This document shows positions 48,006 to 57,249 of a DNA stretch of 64,000 nucleotides, piece by piece. The notes below the pieces were generated by a model, which was not told where the DNA came from, did not search any database, and saw nothing but the letters and a program-made list of their open reading frames with translations. The stretch's first letter is position 1. Each line of letters begins with the position of its first letter. The stretch is from assembly GCF_050410775.1 (NCBI RefSeq), contig NZ_CP191229.1; one strand, given 5' to 3'. The stretch comes from Erwinia sp050410775 (GTDB taxonomy: Bacteria; Pseudomonadota; Gammaproteobacteria; Enterobacterales; Enterobacteriaceae). The translations under genes were made by a program, and so were the position numbers.

Positions 48006-50429
48006 TTATACCGGAAGCGAGGCGTTCTCGATAGTCATCCTGACATCCTGCGTGATCAGGTCGGCCAGCATCTGATACACCTTATGCGTCTGCTCAACCT
48101 GAGCATCGCCGGTATCGCTGATATACCCTTCGTCGCGCAGCGTCAGCACCAGCGAAGAGAAGACCGCCTTGTCGAAGAACTCTGGTGCATTGATACCGTG
48201 CAGCACGGAAAGGCGCTGGGCCATCGTACGGCTCTCTTTTTCCAGCGTGCCGCGGTTAATCGACGGGTTAGCGCTGAGGATAGAGAAGGCGATGGCGTAG
48301 CGCTGAAGCGTCTCCCGCACGCCGGCAGCAAGCAGCTGTAGCGTCCGGGTGCGGGCAGGGCTGAGGCGTAGCCGGTCTTCTTCAACCGTCAGCAGGCCCT
48401 GACGCGCCATTTCGGTGACCAGCGCATCCAGTATCTGCGGCAGATCTTCTTTATTCCAGTGCAGGAACAGTTCACGCTTCAGCATCGGATAGATGACGCC
48501 GAGCTGGCGCAACAGCTCGGCGCGCGTCAGCTGACGGTGCTGCATCAGGAACACGGCAATCAGAGAAGGCATGACCAGCATGTGGTGAACGTTATTGCGA
48601 TAGTAGGTCATCAGTACCGCCTGCTCGCGCGGCAGAATGATAATTTCGCCAATACTGTCCTGCTCAATCTCAAATTTGTTCATGCTCAGGGCATGATCCA
48701 GCAGCGCTTCCGGCGTCATATCCGGCACGGTAGCGTCCGGCGAGTAGGGCACGTTGCGCAGCAGCTGCACATAGCAGTCGAGCTGTTCGGTGAGCTGTTC
48801 GCGCGTCAGCGAACGCTGCCGGGAAGCCAGTAGGGCAGTCACGCACAGGTTCATGGCGTTAGCGGCACCGGCATTATTGATACGCACCATAACCTGCTGG
48901 GCGATATCATTAACCGCCGGCGTCAGCCAGGCAGGGCGGTGCGCTTCAATCGGATCGATCGCCTCACGCCATTCGGGCACGCGCTTATTCAGATAAGTGA
49001 CCAGCGGCAGCGGCTCGCCAAAGTTTACATAGCCCTGACCGAGGTTGCGCAGCTTGCGCAGGCCTTTCACCATCTGAAGAAAGCTTTCCTTCTCCTTGGT
49101 CGCGCCGCGCAGCTCTTTGGCATAGGTTCCCACTTCCATCACGTGTTCATAGCCGATATAGATAGGCACCAGCGTGATAGGGCGGTTACCGCCGCGCAGC
49201 ATCGCCTGAATCGTCATCGACAGCGTGCCGGTCTTCGGATCGAGCAGGCGGCCCGTACGCGAGCGGCCTCCCTCAACGAAGTATTCGACGGAATAACCCC
49301 GGGTAAAGAGTTCGCCAAGATATTCGCGGAAAACGGTGGAGTAAAGCTTATTGCCCTTAAAGGTGCGGCGAATAAAGAACGCGCCTAACCGGCGGAAAAT
49401 CGGCCCGGCGGGCCAGAAATTCAGGTTAATGCCGGCGGCGATATGGGGTGGCACCAGACCCTGATGATAAAGCACGTAAGAGAGCAGCAGGTAGTCCATA
49501 TGGCTGCGGTGGCAGGGCACATAAACGATTTCGTGACCGTCCTGCGCCAGCTGACGCACGCGTTCGCCGCCGTTGACGTTAATCCCCTGGTAGAGTTTGC
49601 TCCACGTCCAGCCCATGATGCGGTCGGTAAGACGAATCGCCTCATAGGAGAAGTCCGCCGCCACCTCTTCCATCAATTCAATGGCGTTCTGCTGGGCCTT
49701 TTCATGGGAGATTTTTTTGCTGCGCGCCTCATCCTCGACCGCTTTCGCGATGGCCTTCGACTGCAGCAGCCGGTTAAACAGATCCTGGCGAACCGGCAGG
49801 CGCGGGCCAATCGCGGCCAGCCGCTGGCGGGCGAAGTGCATTCTTGCCACGCGGGCCAGCTTCTGGGCGATAGATTTATCCGTGCCGTGTTCGGTCGCCA
49901 TCCGCCGCAGCGACACCATCGGCGAGAAGCGCACAAAGCTGTCGCGTCCAAGCCACAACACGGCGAAAAATTTCTGAATTCCATTCAGCATGCGAAGATG
50001 AGGCTGGCTGTCGCCCTGCACCTCGCGACCCGGCGCGCGACCAAACATCACGGAGACCGGCACCATCTGCACGTCCAGCAGTGGATTGCTGCGGTGCAGA
50101 TCGAGGTAGTCGTGAAACAGCTTCACGGACTCCAGATTCGGCACGAAATAGGGGAAGAGGCGCGGCCCGTCATGAATAAAGACGTGGCGCGGCAGCATGG
50201 CACCGTCAATCTCCAGCGGATCTAAAGGATCGGGCAGATCCTGTTTGCGGCACTGTTCACGCAGCGCCAGCAAATCGGCCTTTGAATCGTAAGGGAGCAC
50301 ATACATAATAGGGAGCGATGTATCCAGCCCCAGTTCAGCGACCGGCTCAGCGGGAATCGCTTTACTTTTCACAAAGAATTTAACTGGTAAATTCAATAAT
50401 TTATAATATAAGTTACGCCAACCTGACAT
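48006..50429 (-). CDS. plsB: Glycerol-3-phosphate 1-O-acyltransferase
   Basis: Inner-membrane enzyme that acylates sn-glycerol-3-phosphate at position 1 with acyl-ACP or acyl-CoA, the first step of phospholipid synthesis. Start 50429 (MSGWRNLYYKLL) gives 807 residues, equal to E. coli. The HX4D catalytic motif is HRSHMD (His306, Asp311), with GAFFIRRTFKGNKLY and FVEGGRSRTGR as blocks II and III. A nearby in-frame ATG at 50438 is closer to AAGAGG and could also be used. Divergent from dgkA. Confidence 0.97.
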   Translation of the reverse strand: MSGWRNLYYKLLNLPVKFFVKSKAIPAEPVAELGLDTSLPIMYVLPYDSKADLLALREQCRKQDLPDPLDPLEIDGAMLPRHVFIHDGPRLFPYFVPNLESVKLFHDYLDLHRSNPLLDVQMVPVSVMFGRAPGREVQGDSQPHLRMLNGIQKFFAVLWLGRDSFVRFSPMVSLRRMATEHGTDKSIAQKLARVARMHFARQRLAAIGPRLPVRQDLFNRLLQSKAIAKAVEDEARSKKISHEKAQQNAIELMEEVAADFSYEAIRLTDRIMGWTWSKLYQGINVNGGERVRQLAQDGHEIVYVPCHRSHMDYLLLSYVLYHQGLVPPHIAAGINLNFWPAGPIFRRLGAFFIRRTFKGNKLYSTVFREYLGELFTRGYSVEYFVEGGRSRTGRLLDPKTGTLSMTIQAMLRGGNRPITLVPIYIGYEHVMEVGTYAKELRGATKEKESFLQMVKGLRKLRNLGQGYVNFGEPLPLVTYLNKRVPEWREAIDPIEAHRPAWLTPAVNDIAQQVMVRINNAGAANAMNLCVTALLASRQRSLTREQLTEQLDCYVQLLRNVPYSPDATVPDMTPEALLDHALSMNKFEIEQDSIGEIIILPREQAVLMTYYRNNVHHMLVMPSLIAVFLMQHRQLTRAELLRQLGVIYPMLKRELFLHWNKEDLPQILDALVTEMARQGLLTVEEDRLRLSPARTRTLQLLAAGVRETLQRYAIAFSILSANPSINRGTLEKESRTMAQRLSVLHGINAPEFFDKAVFSSLVLTLRDEGYISDTGDAQVEQTHKVYQMLADLITQDVRMTIENASLPV

Positions 50430-50557
50430 AGACAACATGAAGCCTCTTGTTAGCAAAGCGCCGCAAGCATACCAGAAAGCGCCAGTGAGATCTGTGATGT
50501 TGCAAAAAGTGCGCCACCCAGACATTGACGTTAAACATCACCAAGGGTTCCCTCATT

Positions 50558-50926
50558 ATGGCAAATAACGTTACCGGTTTGACCCGGATCATTAAAGCGG
50601 CAGGTTACTCCTGGCAGGGATTGCGGGCCGCCTGGCAGCATGAAGCGGCTTTCCGCCAGGAAGCGGTCGCCGTTCTCGTGGCTATCCTTCTGGCCTGCTG
50701 GCTGGACGTTGACCCGGTTACGCGTGTTCTTCTGATTGGCTCTGTGGTGCTGGTGATTATCGTGGAAATCCTCAACAGCGCCATTGAGGCGGTGGTTGAC
50801 CGGATCGGCAGCGAAATTCATCCGCTGGCGGGCCGGGCTAAAGATATGGGATCGGCGGCGGTGCTGCTGGCAATCCTGCTGGCTATGCTGGTCTGGCTGA
50901 TGCTTTTGCTGCCGCTTTTGCGATAG
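50558..50926 (+). CDS. dgkA: Diacylglycerol kinase
   Basis: Small trimeric inner-membrane kinase that recycles diacylglycerol from membrane-derived oligosaccharide and lipid A modification into phosphatidic acid. Start 50558 (MANNVTGLTRII) gives 122 residues, as in E. coli. Three membrane helices follow an amphipathic one. EILNSAIEAVVDRIGSE holds the catalytic Glu69, Asn72 and Glu76, and GRAKDMGSAAV the second conserved block. It is divergent from plsB, another phospholipid gene, and upstream of lexA. Confidence 0.97.
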   Translation: MANNVTGLTRIIKAAGYSWQGLRAAWQHEAAFRQEAVAVLVAILLACWLDVDPVTRVLLIGSVVLVIIVEILNSAIEAVVDRIGSEIHPLAGRAKDMGSAAVLLAILLAMLVWLMLLLPLLR

Positions 50927-50989
50927 CCTTTCCAGAATTGCGCCTTCTGCGGTTAATTCTTGATCTTTAGGTTTTCATCCTGCAAATAC

Positions 50990-51025
50990 CTGTATATACT
51001 CACAGTCGACTGTATAAACAACCAG
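50990..51025 (+). promoter_or_regulatory. Two adjacent LexA (SOS) boxes upstream of lexA
   Basis: CTGTATATACTCACAG (50990-51005) and CTGTATAAACAACCAG (51010-51025) are two 16-base SOS boxes spaced as in E. coli lexA, ending 8 bases before the start codon. They give LexA autorepression of lexA-dinF. Confidence 0.95.
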
Positions 51026-51033
51026 GGGGCGGG

Positions 51034-51642
51034 ATGAAAGCACTAACGGCAAGGCAGCAGCAGGTTTACGACCTGATTCGCGACCATATTAACCAGACCG
51101 GCATGCCGCCGACGCGGGCGGAAATCGCCACGCAGCTGGGTTTCCGCTCCCCGAACGCCGCAGAAGAGCATCTGAAAGCGCTGGCGCGTAAAGGCGTGAT
51201 TGAGATTGTCTCGGGCGCCTCGCGCGGCATCCGTCTGATGATGGAAGAAGAGACCGGACTGCCGCTGATTGGCCGCGTGGCCGCCGGCGAGCCGCTGCTG
51301 GCCGAGCAGCATATTGAAGGCCACTATCAGGTCGATCCCGATCTGTTTAAGCCTGGCGCCGACTTCCTGCTGCGCGTCAGCGGCATGTCGATGAAGGATA
51401 TCGGCATCATGGACGGCGACCTGCTGGCGGTGCATAAAACCCAGGATGTGCGTAATGGCCAGGTCGTGGTCGCCCGTATTGATGATGAGGTTACCGTTAA
51501 GCGCCTGAAGAAGCAGGGCAACATCGTTCATCTGCTGCCGGAAAACAGCGAGTTCAAGCCGATCGTGATCGATCTGCGCGAGCATACGCTCTCCATTGAA
51601 GGGCTGGCTGTCGGCGTGATCCGTAACGGTAACTGGCTCTAA
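51034..51642 (+). CDS. lexA: LexA repressor
   Basis: Master repressor of the SOS response; self-cleaves when RecA filaments form. The 202-residue protein equals E. coli LexA. It has an N-terminal winged HTH (TARQQQVYDLI, PPTRAEIATQLGF), the cleavage site Ala84-Gly85 in RVAAGEP, and the catalytic dyad Ser119 (GMSMKD) and Lys156 (VTVKRL). dinF follows after 96 bases and is likely co-transcribed. Confidence 0.99.
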   Translation: MKALTARQQQVYDLIRDHINQTGMPPTRAEIATQLGFRSPNAAEEHLKALARKGVIEIVSGASRGIRLMMEEETGLPLIGRVAAGEPLLAEQHIEGHYQVDPDLFKPGADFLLRVSGMSMKDIGIMDGDLLAVHKTQDVRNGQVVVARIDDEVTVKRLKKQGNIVHLLPENSEFKPIVIDLREHTLSIEGLAVGVIRNGNWL

Positions 51643-51738
51643 GCGCAGACGCCCTGAAGCACGGCAAGTCCGTGCCGTGCTCCTGCCGCTGCGGCTTCCC
51701 CGGTCGCAGCGGATTTCTCTCCGGCCATCGCTGAGTTT

Positions 51739-53064
51739 ATGCCGATGCGACTCTTCACCTCGTCCGACAAGCACCTCTGGCGCCTCGCGCTGCCCATGAT
51801 CCTCTCCAATATCACCGTCCCGCTGCTGGGCCTGGTGGATACTGCCGTTATCGGACATCTGGACAGCCCGGTCTATCTGGGCGGCGTAGCTGTGGGAACG
51901 ACCGCGACCAGCTTTCTCTTTATGCTGCTGCTGTTTCTGCGGATGAGCACCACGGGACTGACCGCGCAGGCGTTCGGCGCGGGGGATAAAACCGCGCTTG
52001 CAAAGGCGCTAATGCAGCCGCTAATAATTGCCGCTGTCGCCGGCGTCGGTTTTATCCTCTGTCAGTCGCCTCTTACGCAGCTGGCGCTGAGCCTGGTTGG
52101 CGGCGATCCCGCGGTGCTGCATCAGGCCGCCCTGTTTATGAATATCCGCTGGCTCAGTGCGCCCGCCATGCTGGGAAACCTTGTCCTGCTTGGCTGGCTG
52201 CTTGGGGTTCAGTATGCCCGCGCGCCCGTTATCCTGCTGGTGGTGGGCAACGTGGTGAACATTGTGCTCGACCTCTGGTTTGTCATGGGGCTCGGCTGGG
52301 GCGTGGAGGGCGCCGCTGCGGCAACCGTAATTGCTGAATACTGTACGCTGGCAATGGGGCTGCTGATGGTGCAGAAGGTAATGAAGCTGCGGGGGATCCA
52401 CTTTGCCTTACTGAAAAAGTCATGGCGGGGAGATGTTGGCCGCCTGTTCAGACTCAACCGCGACATTATGCTGCGCTCGCTGCTGTTACAGCTCTGCTTT
52501 GTCTCGCTGACGCTGTCCGGCGCACGCTTAGGGAGCGATATTGTAGCCGTTAATGCGGTGCTGCTGATGTTCCTGACCTTCACCGCCTACGCGCTTGACG
52601 GCTTCGCCTATGCTGTTGAGGCGACCTCGGGTGAAGCGTACGGTGCCCGGGACAGCCATAAATTACTGCATGTCTGGCATGCCGCCTGCCGCCAGGCGGG
52701 GCTGGTGGCCCTGTTATTTTCACTGTTCTACGCTGTGACGGGGGCGGATATTGTGGCGCTGCTGACCTCACTCCCCGAGCTTCGCCAGCAGGCGGACACC
52801 TATCTTTTCTGGCAGATTGTCCTGCCGGTTTGCGGCGTATGGTGCTATTTGCTGGACGGCATGTTTATTGGCGCCACGCGCGCAGCCGAAATGCGTAACG
52901 GCATGGCCGTCGCCGCGCTGGGGTATGGCCTGACGTTATTCACGGTGCCGGCGCTGGGTAACCATGGTCTGTGGCTGGCGATAACGGTGTTTCTGCTGCT
53001 GCGCGGCATTACGCTATGGTGGGTGTGGCGACGGCACTGGCGTCGCGGAACGTGGTTCGCTTAA
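51739..53064 (+). CDS. dinF: MATE family efflux transporter DinF
   Basis: A 441-residue multidrug and toxic compound extrusion transporter with twelve predicted membrane helices, induced with lexA as part of the SOS regulon. N-terminal LPMILSNITVPLLGLVDTAVIGHL and LLFLRMSTTGLTAQAFGA are highly conserved with E. coli DinF. An ATG two codons later (51745) is an equally possible start; neither has a strong ribosome-binding site, which fits read-through expression from lexA. The substrate is not known. Confidence 0.94.
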   Translation: MPMRLFTSSDKHLWRLALPMILSNITVPLLGLVDTAVIGHLDSPVYLGGVAVGTTATSFLFMLLLFLRMSTTGLTAQAFGAGDKTALAKALMQPLIIAAVAGVGFILCQSPLTQLALSLVGGDPAVLHQAALFMNIRWLSAPAMLGNLVLLGWLLGVQYARAPVILLVVGNVVNIVLDLWFVMGLGWGVEGAAAATVIAEYCTLAMGLLMVQKVMKLRGIHFALLKKSWRGDVGRLFRLNRDIMLRSLLLQLCFVSLTLSGARLGSDIVAVNAVLLMFLTFTAYALDGFAYAVEATSGEAYGARDSHKLLHVWHAACRQAGLVALLFSLFYAVTGADIVALLTSLPELRQQADTYLFWQIVLPVCGVWCYLLDGMFIGATRAAEMRNGMAVAALGYGLTLFTVPALGNHGLWLAITVFLLLRGITLWWVWRRHWRRGTWFA

Positions 53065-53304
53065 CGTTCCGGACAAGCTATTTTCTGCCGCTTCGCGGAT
53101 CCATGCGCTGACCGTTCAGGTCAGGATAATCGCCACTCCGTTTATCACCGGACGGAACAGGATTTGTCGTAACGTGCAAAATCCTCATCTTCTACTACAA
53201 TTATCCTTACGTCTGGCAATTAAGCAGCTTTTTATTTTGTTGCTAACCCATTGTCAGGACAAAAAGACTAATGCTGTTTACCCCAGAGGTTGAGGAGAGA
53301 AAAG

Positions 53305-53514
53305 ATGAATAACGACGAAGCCGGCGGTAACTGGAAGCAGTTTAAAGGTAAAATGAAAGAGCAGTGGGGCAAGCTGACCGACGACGATATGACCGTCGTG
53401 GAAGGTAAACGCGACCAGCTTGTAGGCAAAATTCAGGAACGCTACGGGTATGCTAAAGACCAGGCTGAGAAAGAAGTCAGCGACTGGGAAACCACTAATA
53501 ACCATCGTTTCTGA
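53305..53514 (+). CDS. yjbJ: CsbD-like stress protein YjbJ
   Basis: A 69-residue hydrophilic CsbD-family protein, nearly identical to E. coli YjbJ: NNDEAGGNWKQFKGKMKEQWGKLTDDDM and KIQERYGYAKDQAEKEV. YjbJ is abundant in stationary phase but its function is unknown. Start 53305 follows GAGGAGAG; a longer frame from 53290 would begin inside that site. It converges on zur. Confidence 0.94.
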   Translation: MNNDEAGGNWKQFKGKMKEQWGKLTDDDMTVVEGKRDQLVGKIQERYGYAKDQAEKEVSDWETTNNHRF

Positions 53515-53655
53515 TACGCTCCGATCAGTACGATAAGACTTTCAGGATGATGCTCCTACCCAGGCACACGGAACGTGCCGCTTAATACGTCTTTCCGCTG
53601 GCAAATCCCCCATCCCCGAGGCAGCATCCCATTTACTCAACAGAGCGCTAACCTA

Positions 53656-54198
53656 CTAAGGCTTCAGCTTTGCCTGCTCCTGACGTCCACGCTTTTTAGC
53701 CGTTGTCACTGTATGATCGTGCTGGCACGCATCCTGATGGGTACAGGCTTCCACCTCAACGCATCCACGGCATAAACCATGCGCCTCAATAACGCTATGC
53801 GCCAGAGCAAACCCTGAGGTCAGGGCCAGCGTTTTCAAGATGTTTTCCACGCCATCCGCATGTTGCTCAGCGACGGAGCCACAGCGATCGCAAATCAGCA
53901 TGGCTGAAGTGTGCGACGGCTCTTCAAAGTGATGGCAAACCACGTAACTATTGGTCGATTCAACGCGATGCACGAACCCCTGCTCAAGCAGGAAATCCAG
54001 CGCACGATAGATGGTCGGCGGTTTGGCCTGCGGCTCGCTGGCGCGCAGCAGATCGAGCAGGTCATAGGCGCTGATAGCACCATGGTGTTGGCTCATCAGG
54101 CGCAGCACCTCAAGTCGCTGAGGCGTCAGCCTGACGTTGCGCTGCTGGCAGAGGCTTTCCGCCTGCGACAGAATTTTTTCAGGACTGTGAATGGTCAT
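53656..54198 (-). CDS. zur: Zinc uptake regulator Zur
   Basis: Fur-family repressor that shuts off zinc uptake genes when zinc-loaded. The 180-residue chain (171 in E. coli) has the N-terminal winged HTH (VRLTPQRLEVLRLMSQ, KPPTIYRALDFLLEQGFVHRVES). The dimerisation domain carries the structural zinc cysteines ICDRCG and LCRGCVEVEAC and a His/Cys-rich tail (THQDACQHDH) followed by a basic end. It lies between the convergent yjbJ and the divergent outer-membrane gene. A Zur-like palindrome overlaps its own upstream region. Confidence 0.96.
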   Translation of the reverse strand: MTIHSPEKILSQAESLCQQRNVRLTPQRLEVLRLMSQHHGAISAYDLLDLLRASEPQAKPPTIYRALDFLLEQGFVHRVESTNSYVVCHHFEEPSHTSAMLICDRCGSVAEQHADGVENILKTLALTSGFALAHSVIEAHGLCRGCVEVEACTHQDACQHDHTVTTAKKRGRQEQAKLKP

Positions 54199-54219
54199 AA
54201 TTCCCCCTCAGGCTGTTTT

Positions 54220-54242
54220 CAGTTGTTATATTATCACGCCCG
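54220..54242 (-). promoter_or_regulatory. Putative Zur operator upstream of zur
   Basis: GTTATATTATCAC at 54225-54237 matches the Zur core GTTATANTATAAC at 12 of 13 positions, centred about 33 bases before the zur start codon. Read on the minus strand it also contains a TATAAT-like -10, so Zur binding here would block zur transcription. Found by eye; needs a matrix score. Confidence 0.6.
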
Positions 54243-54668
54243 TGCCAAAACGCCGAATCTCCTGCCGCCATTCCTTGTCAGGCAGAACGCGCTGCTGATG
54301 CAACAAAAACGCTCTGGTAATGAGTGGTATTTGGCTCAGGTTTAAAACGTAAAAAAAACTCACCAAACCCGCTAATTCTGCCAGGTCCACGTATTTCAGG
54401 TGAAACAGCCCTAATGTAATTTGCAGCCAGGGACGTTACTGACTACCTTGAAACAGGGCATTGCAGAGGTTTTCCCGCAAAATATTAAGTTGTCAGGCTT
54501 ATAGATTAGTCTGATAACAGATAAATAACTCGCCAATGCGCTGATAAGCCCACGCTTTATGACTGACTTCAGGGCAATGAGTTGCTGCCTTTATGTTCAT
54601 TATGCTCGTAGTTGGACTTCGCACGCTTACGTCGAGCGCTTCTCCTTTTCTGGGTGGGTTAAAGTAAT
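54243..54668. other. Gene-free interval between zur and the TraF-like gene
   Basis: About 430 bases without a credible gene; E. coli has yjbL/yjbM between zur and dusA and neither is recognisable. Reading frames overlapping zur here are shadows. AT-rich sequence near 54340-54420 and 54480-54540 may hold the promoter of the downstream gene, but I cannot place a convincing one. Confidence 0.5.
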
Positions 54669-55910
54669 ATGGCTTCTAAAATCATCAAGTTGAACAGGTT
54701 CTCCCGGACAGCGGTTTTTCCCGTCCTGTTTCTGGCTCCTTTAAGCGCCCTTGCGGCAGGCAATTATTATGATGCGCGTAATGATGCGATGGGGGGAACC
54801 GGCGTCGCCTCTTCCACCTACGGTACGGCGGTGCTGGCTAACCCGGCGCTGATGACTAAAGCGCAGCCTGAAGATGATGTCAGCATTATTCTCCCTGCGG
54901 CAGGTGTGCAGCTCTCTGATAAGAACAAGCTGATTGATAAGGTGGACGACCTGACCGACAGCGTCGATCGTTACCAGGATATTGCCCGTAATGGCATTAC
55001 CCCGGCCGACATTCCCCTGGCACGCGCCGCGGCAGGGGATCTTGCTGACCAGCTGCGCGGCATTAAAGGCAACGAGGCTTACGGTACCGCCGGAGCGGCG
55101 GTTGCCGTCACGATACCCAACAGCGTTTTGCCTTTTGCTTTTGTCACTAAAGCCTACGGGACGGCGCACGTCACCGCTGCGGTAAGTCAGAGCGACATTG
55201 ACTACCTGCAAAGCGTGGCTGACGGTTTGAGATTTCCTCAGCCGGGTGACGAGGATAACCTGACCTCGGCCGGATTGGGGCGTGGCGCGATTGTGTATGA
55301 TTACGGCATCGCCGTAGCGCATGAGTTTACGATCGCGGGCCATCCGGTCTCTTTCGGCGTGACGCCTAAGCTCCAGAAGACCTACCTGTATAACTACAGC
55401 GCATCGGTTTACAGCTACGACAAGTCAGACTTCACCGAAGGGCGTTATAAAAATACCGATACGGGCTTCAACATTGATGCCGGCGTGGCAACCGATATTG
55501 GTGAAAACTGGACGCTGGGCCTGAGTGCACAGAACCTGATTTCCCGCGATATTGAAACGAAAGAGATCAGTGGCTACAAAGACACGTACCAGATCGCACC
55601 CATCGTTACGCCAGGCGTGTCGTTCCATACGGATCGTTTGACCACCGCGTTGGATGTAGACATTACGCCCACGAAACGCTTTAAAACGCAGGGCGAAAGC
55701 CAGTATGCGGGCGTGGGTGCGGAATACCGGCTGCTAAGCTGGCTTCAGCTGCGCGCGGGTTATCGTGCGGATATGAAATCCAATGATACCGACGTAATCA
55801 CCGCCGGTTTTGGCCTGTCGCCGTTCAATAAGGTGCACCTGGATCTGGCCGGTATGAAGGGGGATGACAATACCTGGGGCGCCGCGGCTCAGCTGAGCTT
55901 TACCTTCTGA
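54669..55910 (+). CDS. TraF-family (TraF_2) outer-membrane beta-barrel protein
   Basis: A 413-residue exported protein. A signal peptide (residues 1 to about 30, ending SALAA) precedes NYYDARNDAMGGTGVASSTYGTAVLANPAL, the N-terminal signature of the family named after conjugal transfer protein TraF and related to FadL-type barrels. The rest alternates polar and hydrophobic residues in strands, with a coiled insert (about 95-135) and the C-terminal aromatic ending AAQLSFTF typical of outer-membrane barrels. No other transfer gene is nearby, so a role in conjugation is unlikely. Function unknown; possibly a lipid or hydrophobic-compound channel. It stands alone between zur and dusA. Confidence 0.8.
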   Translation: MASKIIKLNRFSRTAVFPVLFLAPLSALAAGNYYDARNDAMGGTGVASSTYGTAVLANPALMTKAQPEDDVSIILPAAGVQLSDKNKLIDKVDDLTDSVDRYQDIARNGITPADIPLARAAAGDLADQLRGIKGNEAYGTAGAAVAVTIPNSVLPFAFVTKAYGTAHVTAAVSQSDIDYLQSVADGLRFPQPGDEDNLTSAGLGRGAIVYDYGIAVAHEFTIAGHPVSFGVTPKLQKTYLYNYSASVYSYDKSDFTEGRYKNTDTGFNIDAGVATDIGENWTLGLSAQNLISRDIETKEISGYKDTYQIAPIVTPGVSFHTDRLTTALDVDITPTKRFKTQGESQYAGVGAEYRLLSWLQLRAGYRADMKSNDTDVITAGFGLSPFNKVHLDLAGMKGDDNTWGAAAQLSFTF

Positions 55911-56033
55911 ACCCTGTCGGGTGCGCAGCCCGCGCGCCCGATATCTCAACCCGCTAGTAGGCCTGCTGCGGCAGGGCATGGTATCATTGCGCACAATATC
56001 ATCATTTATTAATTATCCGAGTTTGCGCGCTTT

Positions 56034-57029
56034 ATGACCCAGAGTTTACCTGCACACCGCTTTTCCATCGCCCCGATGCTCGACTGGACCGATCGGCACT
56101 GCCGCTACTTTCACCGCCAGCTCACCCGCCAGGCCCTGCTCTATACCGAAATGGTGACCACCGGTGCCATTATTCACGGTAAAGGCGACTATCTGGCCTG
56201 GAGCCAGGAGGAGCAGCCGGTTGCCCTTCAGCTTGGCGGCAGCGATCCCGCTGCGCTGGCGCAATGCGCCGTCCAGGCGGAGGCGCGTGGCTATAATGAA
56301 GTTAACCTCAACGTAGGCTGCCCCTCCGATCGCGTCCAGAACGGACGGTTTGGTGCCTGCCTGATGGGGGAAGCGGCGCTGGTGGCTGAGGGTATTAAGG
56401 CGATGCGCGATAAAGTCTCGATCCCGGTCACGGTGAAAACCCGTATCGGTATTGATGACCAGGACAGCTACGAATTTCTCTGTGATTTTATCCGTCGGGT
56501 TTCTGAAGAGGGCGGCTGCGAGATGTTTATCATCCATGCCCGTAAAGCCTGGCTCTCCGGCCTGAGCCCGAAGGAAAACCGTGAAATCCCGCCGCTGGAC
56601 TATGAACGCGTCTATCAGCTCAAGCGTGATTTCCCGCATCTGACTCTGGCGATCAACGGCGGTGTGAAAACGCTGGAAGAGGCAAAGGGGCATTTGCAGC
56701 ATCTGGACGGGGTGATGATGGGGCGTGAGGCCTATCAGAACCCGGGCCTGCTGGCGCAGGTCGATCGTGAAATTTTTGGCAGCGATGCGCCTCAGGTTGA
56801 TCCGGTCGCGGTAGTGCGTTCAATGTATCCCTATATTGAGCGTGAGCTGGCTACGGGCACCTATCTGGGCCATATCACCCGCCATATGCTTGGCCTGTTC
56901 CAGGGTATCCCAGGTGCACGTCAGTGGCGCCGCCATCTGAGTGAAAATGCGCATAAGCCAGGGGCAAATATTGAAACGGTAGAGCAGGCGCTGGCGCTGG
57001 TCGCCGACAAGATCCCGGCGACGGTCTGA
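56034..57029 (+). CDS. dusA: tRNA-dihydrouridine(20/20a) synthase
   Basis: FMN enzyme that reduces uridines 20 and 20a in the tRNA D-loop. The 331-residue protein has the TIM barrel with APMLDWTDRHCRYF at the start, the catalytic Cys in NVGCPSDRVQNG (about 97), and FMN-contacting INGGVKTLEEA and VMMGREAYQNPG. The C-terminal helical domain (GTYLGHITRHMLGLFQGIPGARQWRR) binds tRNA. The 5' end of dusA is a known integration site for genomic islands; here it is intact with no integrase. Confidence 0.98.
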   Translation: MTQSLPAHRFSIAPMLDWTDRHCRYFHRQLTRQALLYTEMVTTGAIIHGKGDYLAWSQEEQPVALQLGGSDPAALAQCAVQAEARGYNEVNLNVGCPSDRVQNGRFGACLMGEAALVAEGIKAMRDKVSIPVTVKTRIGIDDQDSYEFLCDFIRRVSEEGGCEMFIIHARKAWLSGLSPKENREIPPLDYERVYQLKRDFPHLTLAINGGVKTLEEAKGHLQHLDGVMMGREAYQNPGLLAQVDREIFGSDAPQVDPVAVVRSMYPYIERELATGTYLGHITRHMLGLFQGIPGARQWRRHLSENAHKPGANIETVEQALALVADKIPATV

Positions 57030-57039
57030 ACCCTGCCTT

Positions 57040-57066
57040 CAGCCCTGATCAAAAGGGCTGATTGTT
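57040..57066 (+). terminator. Probable terminator of dusA
   Basis: CAGCCCT (57040-57046) pairs with AGGGCTG (57054-57060), followed by ATTGTT. A second, stronger hairpin, AGCTGCCGC/GCGGCAGCT (57082-57105), follows without a T run. Together they probably end dusA transcription. Confidence 0.5.
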
Positions 57067-57249
57067 CCTGCTTTGCGAATAAGCTGCCGCTATCCTGCGG
57101 CAGCTCTCCTCCGGATAAATCCGTTTCTCGACGAGAATACGTCACCCATTTCGTTAATTTTTAGCTAATTTATAAGCAATTTCACCAAGGTTTTTGGCGG
57201 CCGGGTGATGCGGTTGCTTTAAATTCAAAGAGTTAATTGGAAAGCCATG

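Noticed and set aside
49443..50225. Long open frame on the plus strand inside plsB (260 codons), and similar long antisense frames in metH, aceK and aqpZ
   Set aside because: They mirror high-GC, codon-biased genes on the opposite strand and have no recognisable domain; the plsB, metH, aceK and aqpZ readings are unambiguous.
51658..51681. Terminator between lexA and dinF
   Set aside because: AGCACGGC/GCCGTGCT can form a hairpin, but no T run follows, and lexA-dinF co-transcription is established in E. coli.
54669..55910. Remnant of a conjugative element because of the TraF family name
   Set aside because: No other tra, mob, integrase or att-like repeat is near; flanks zur and dusA are intact and the family includes many chromosomal barrels.
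56034..56100. Genomic island integration at the dusA 5' end
   Set aside because: dusA is a known island target, but here it is preceded by 123 bases of plain intergenic DNA with no integrase or duplicated end.
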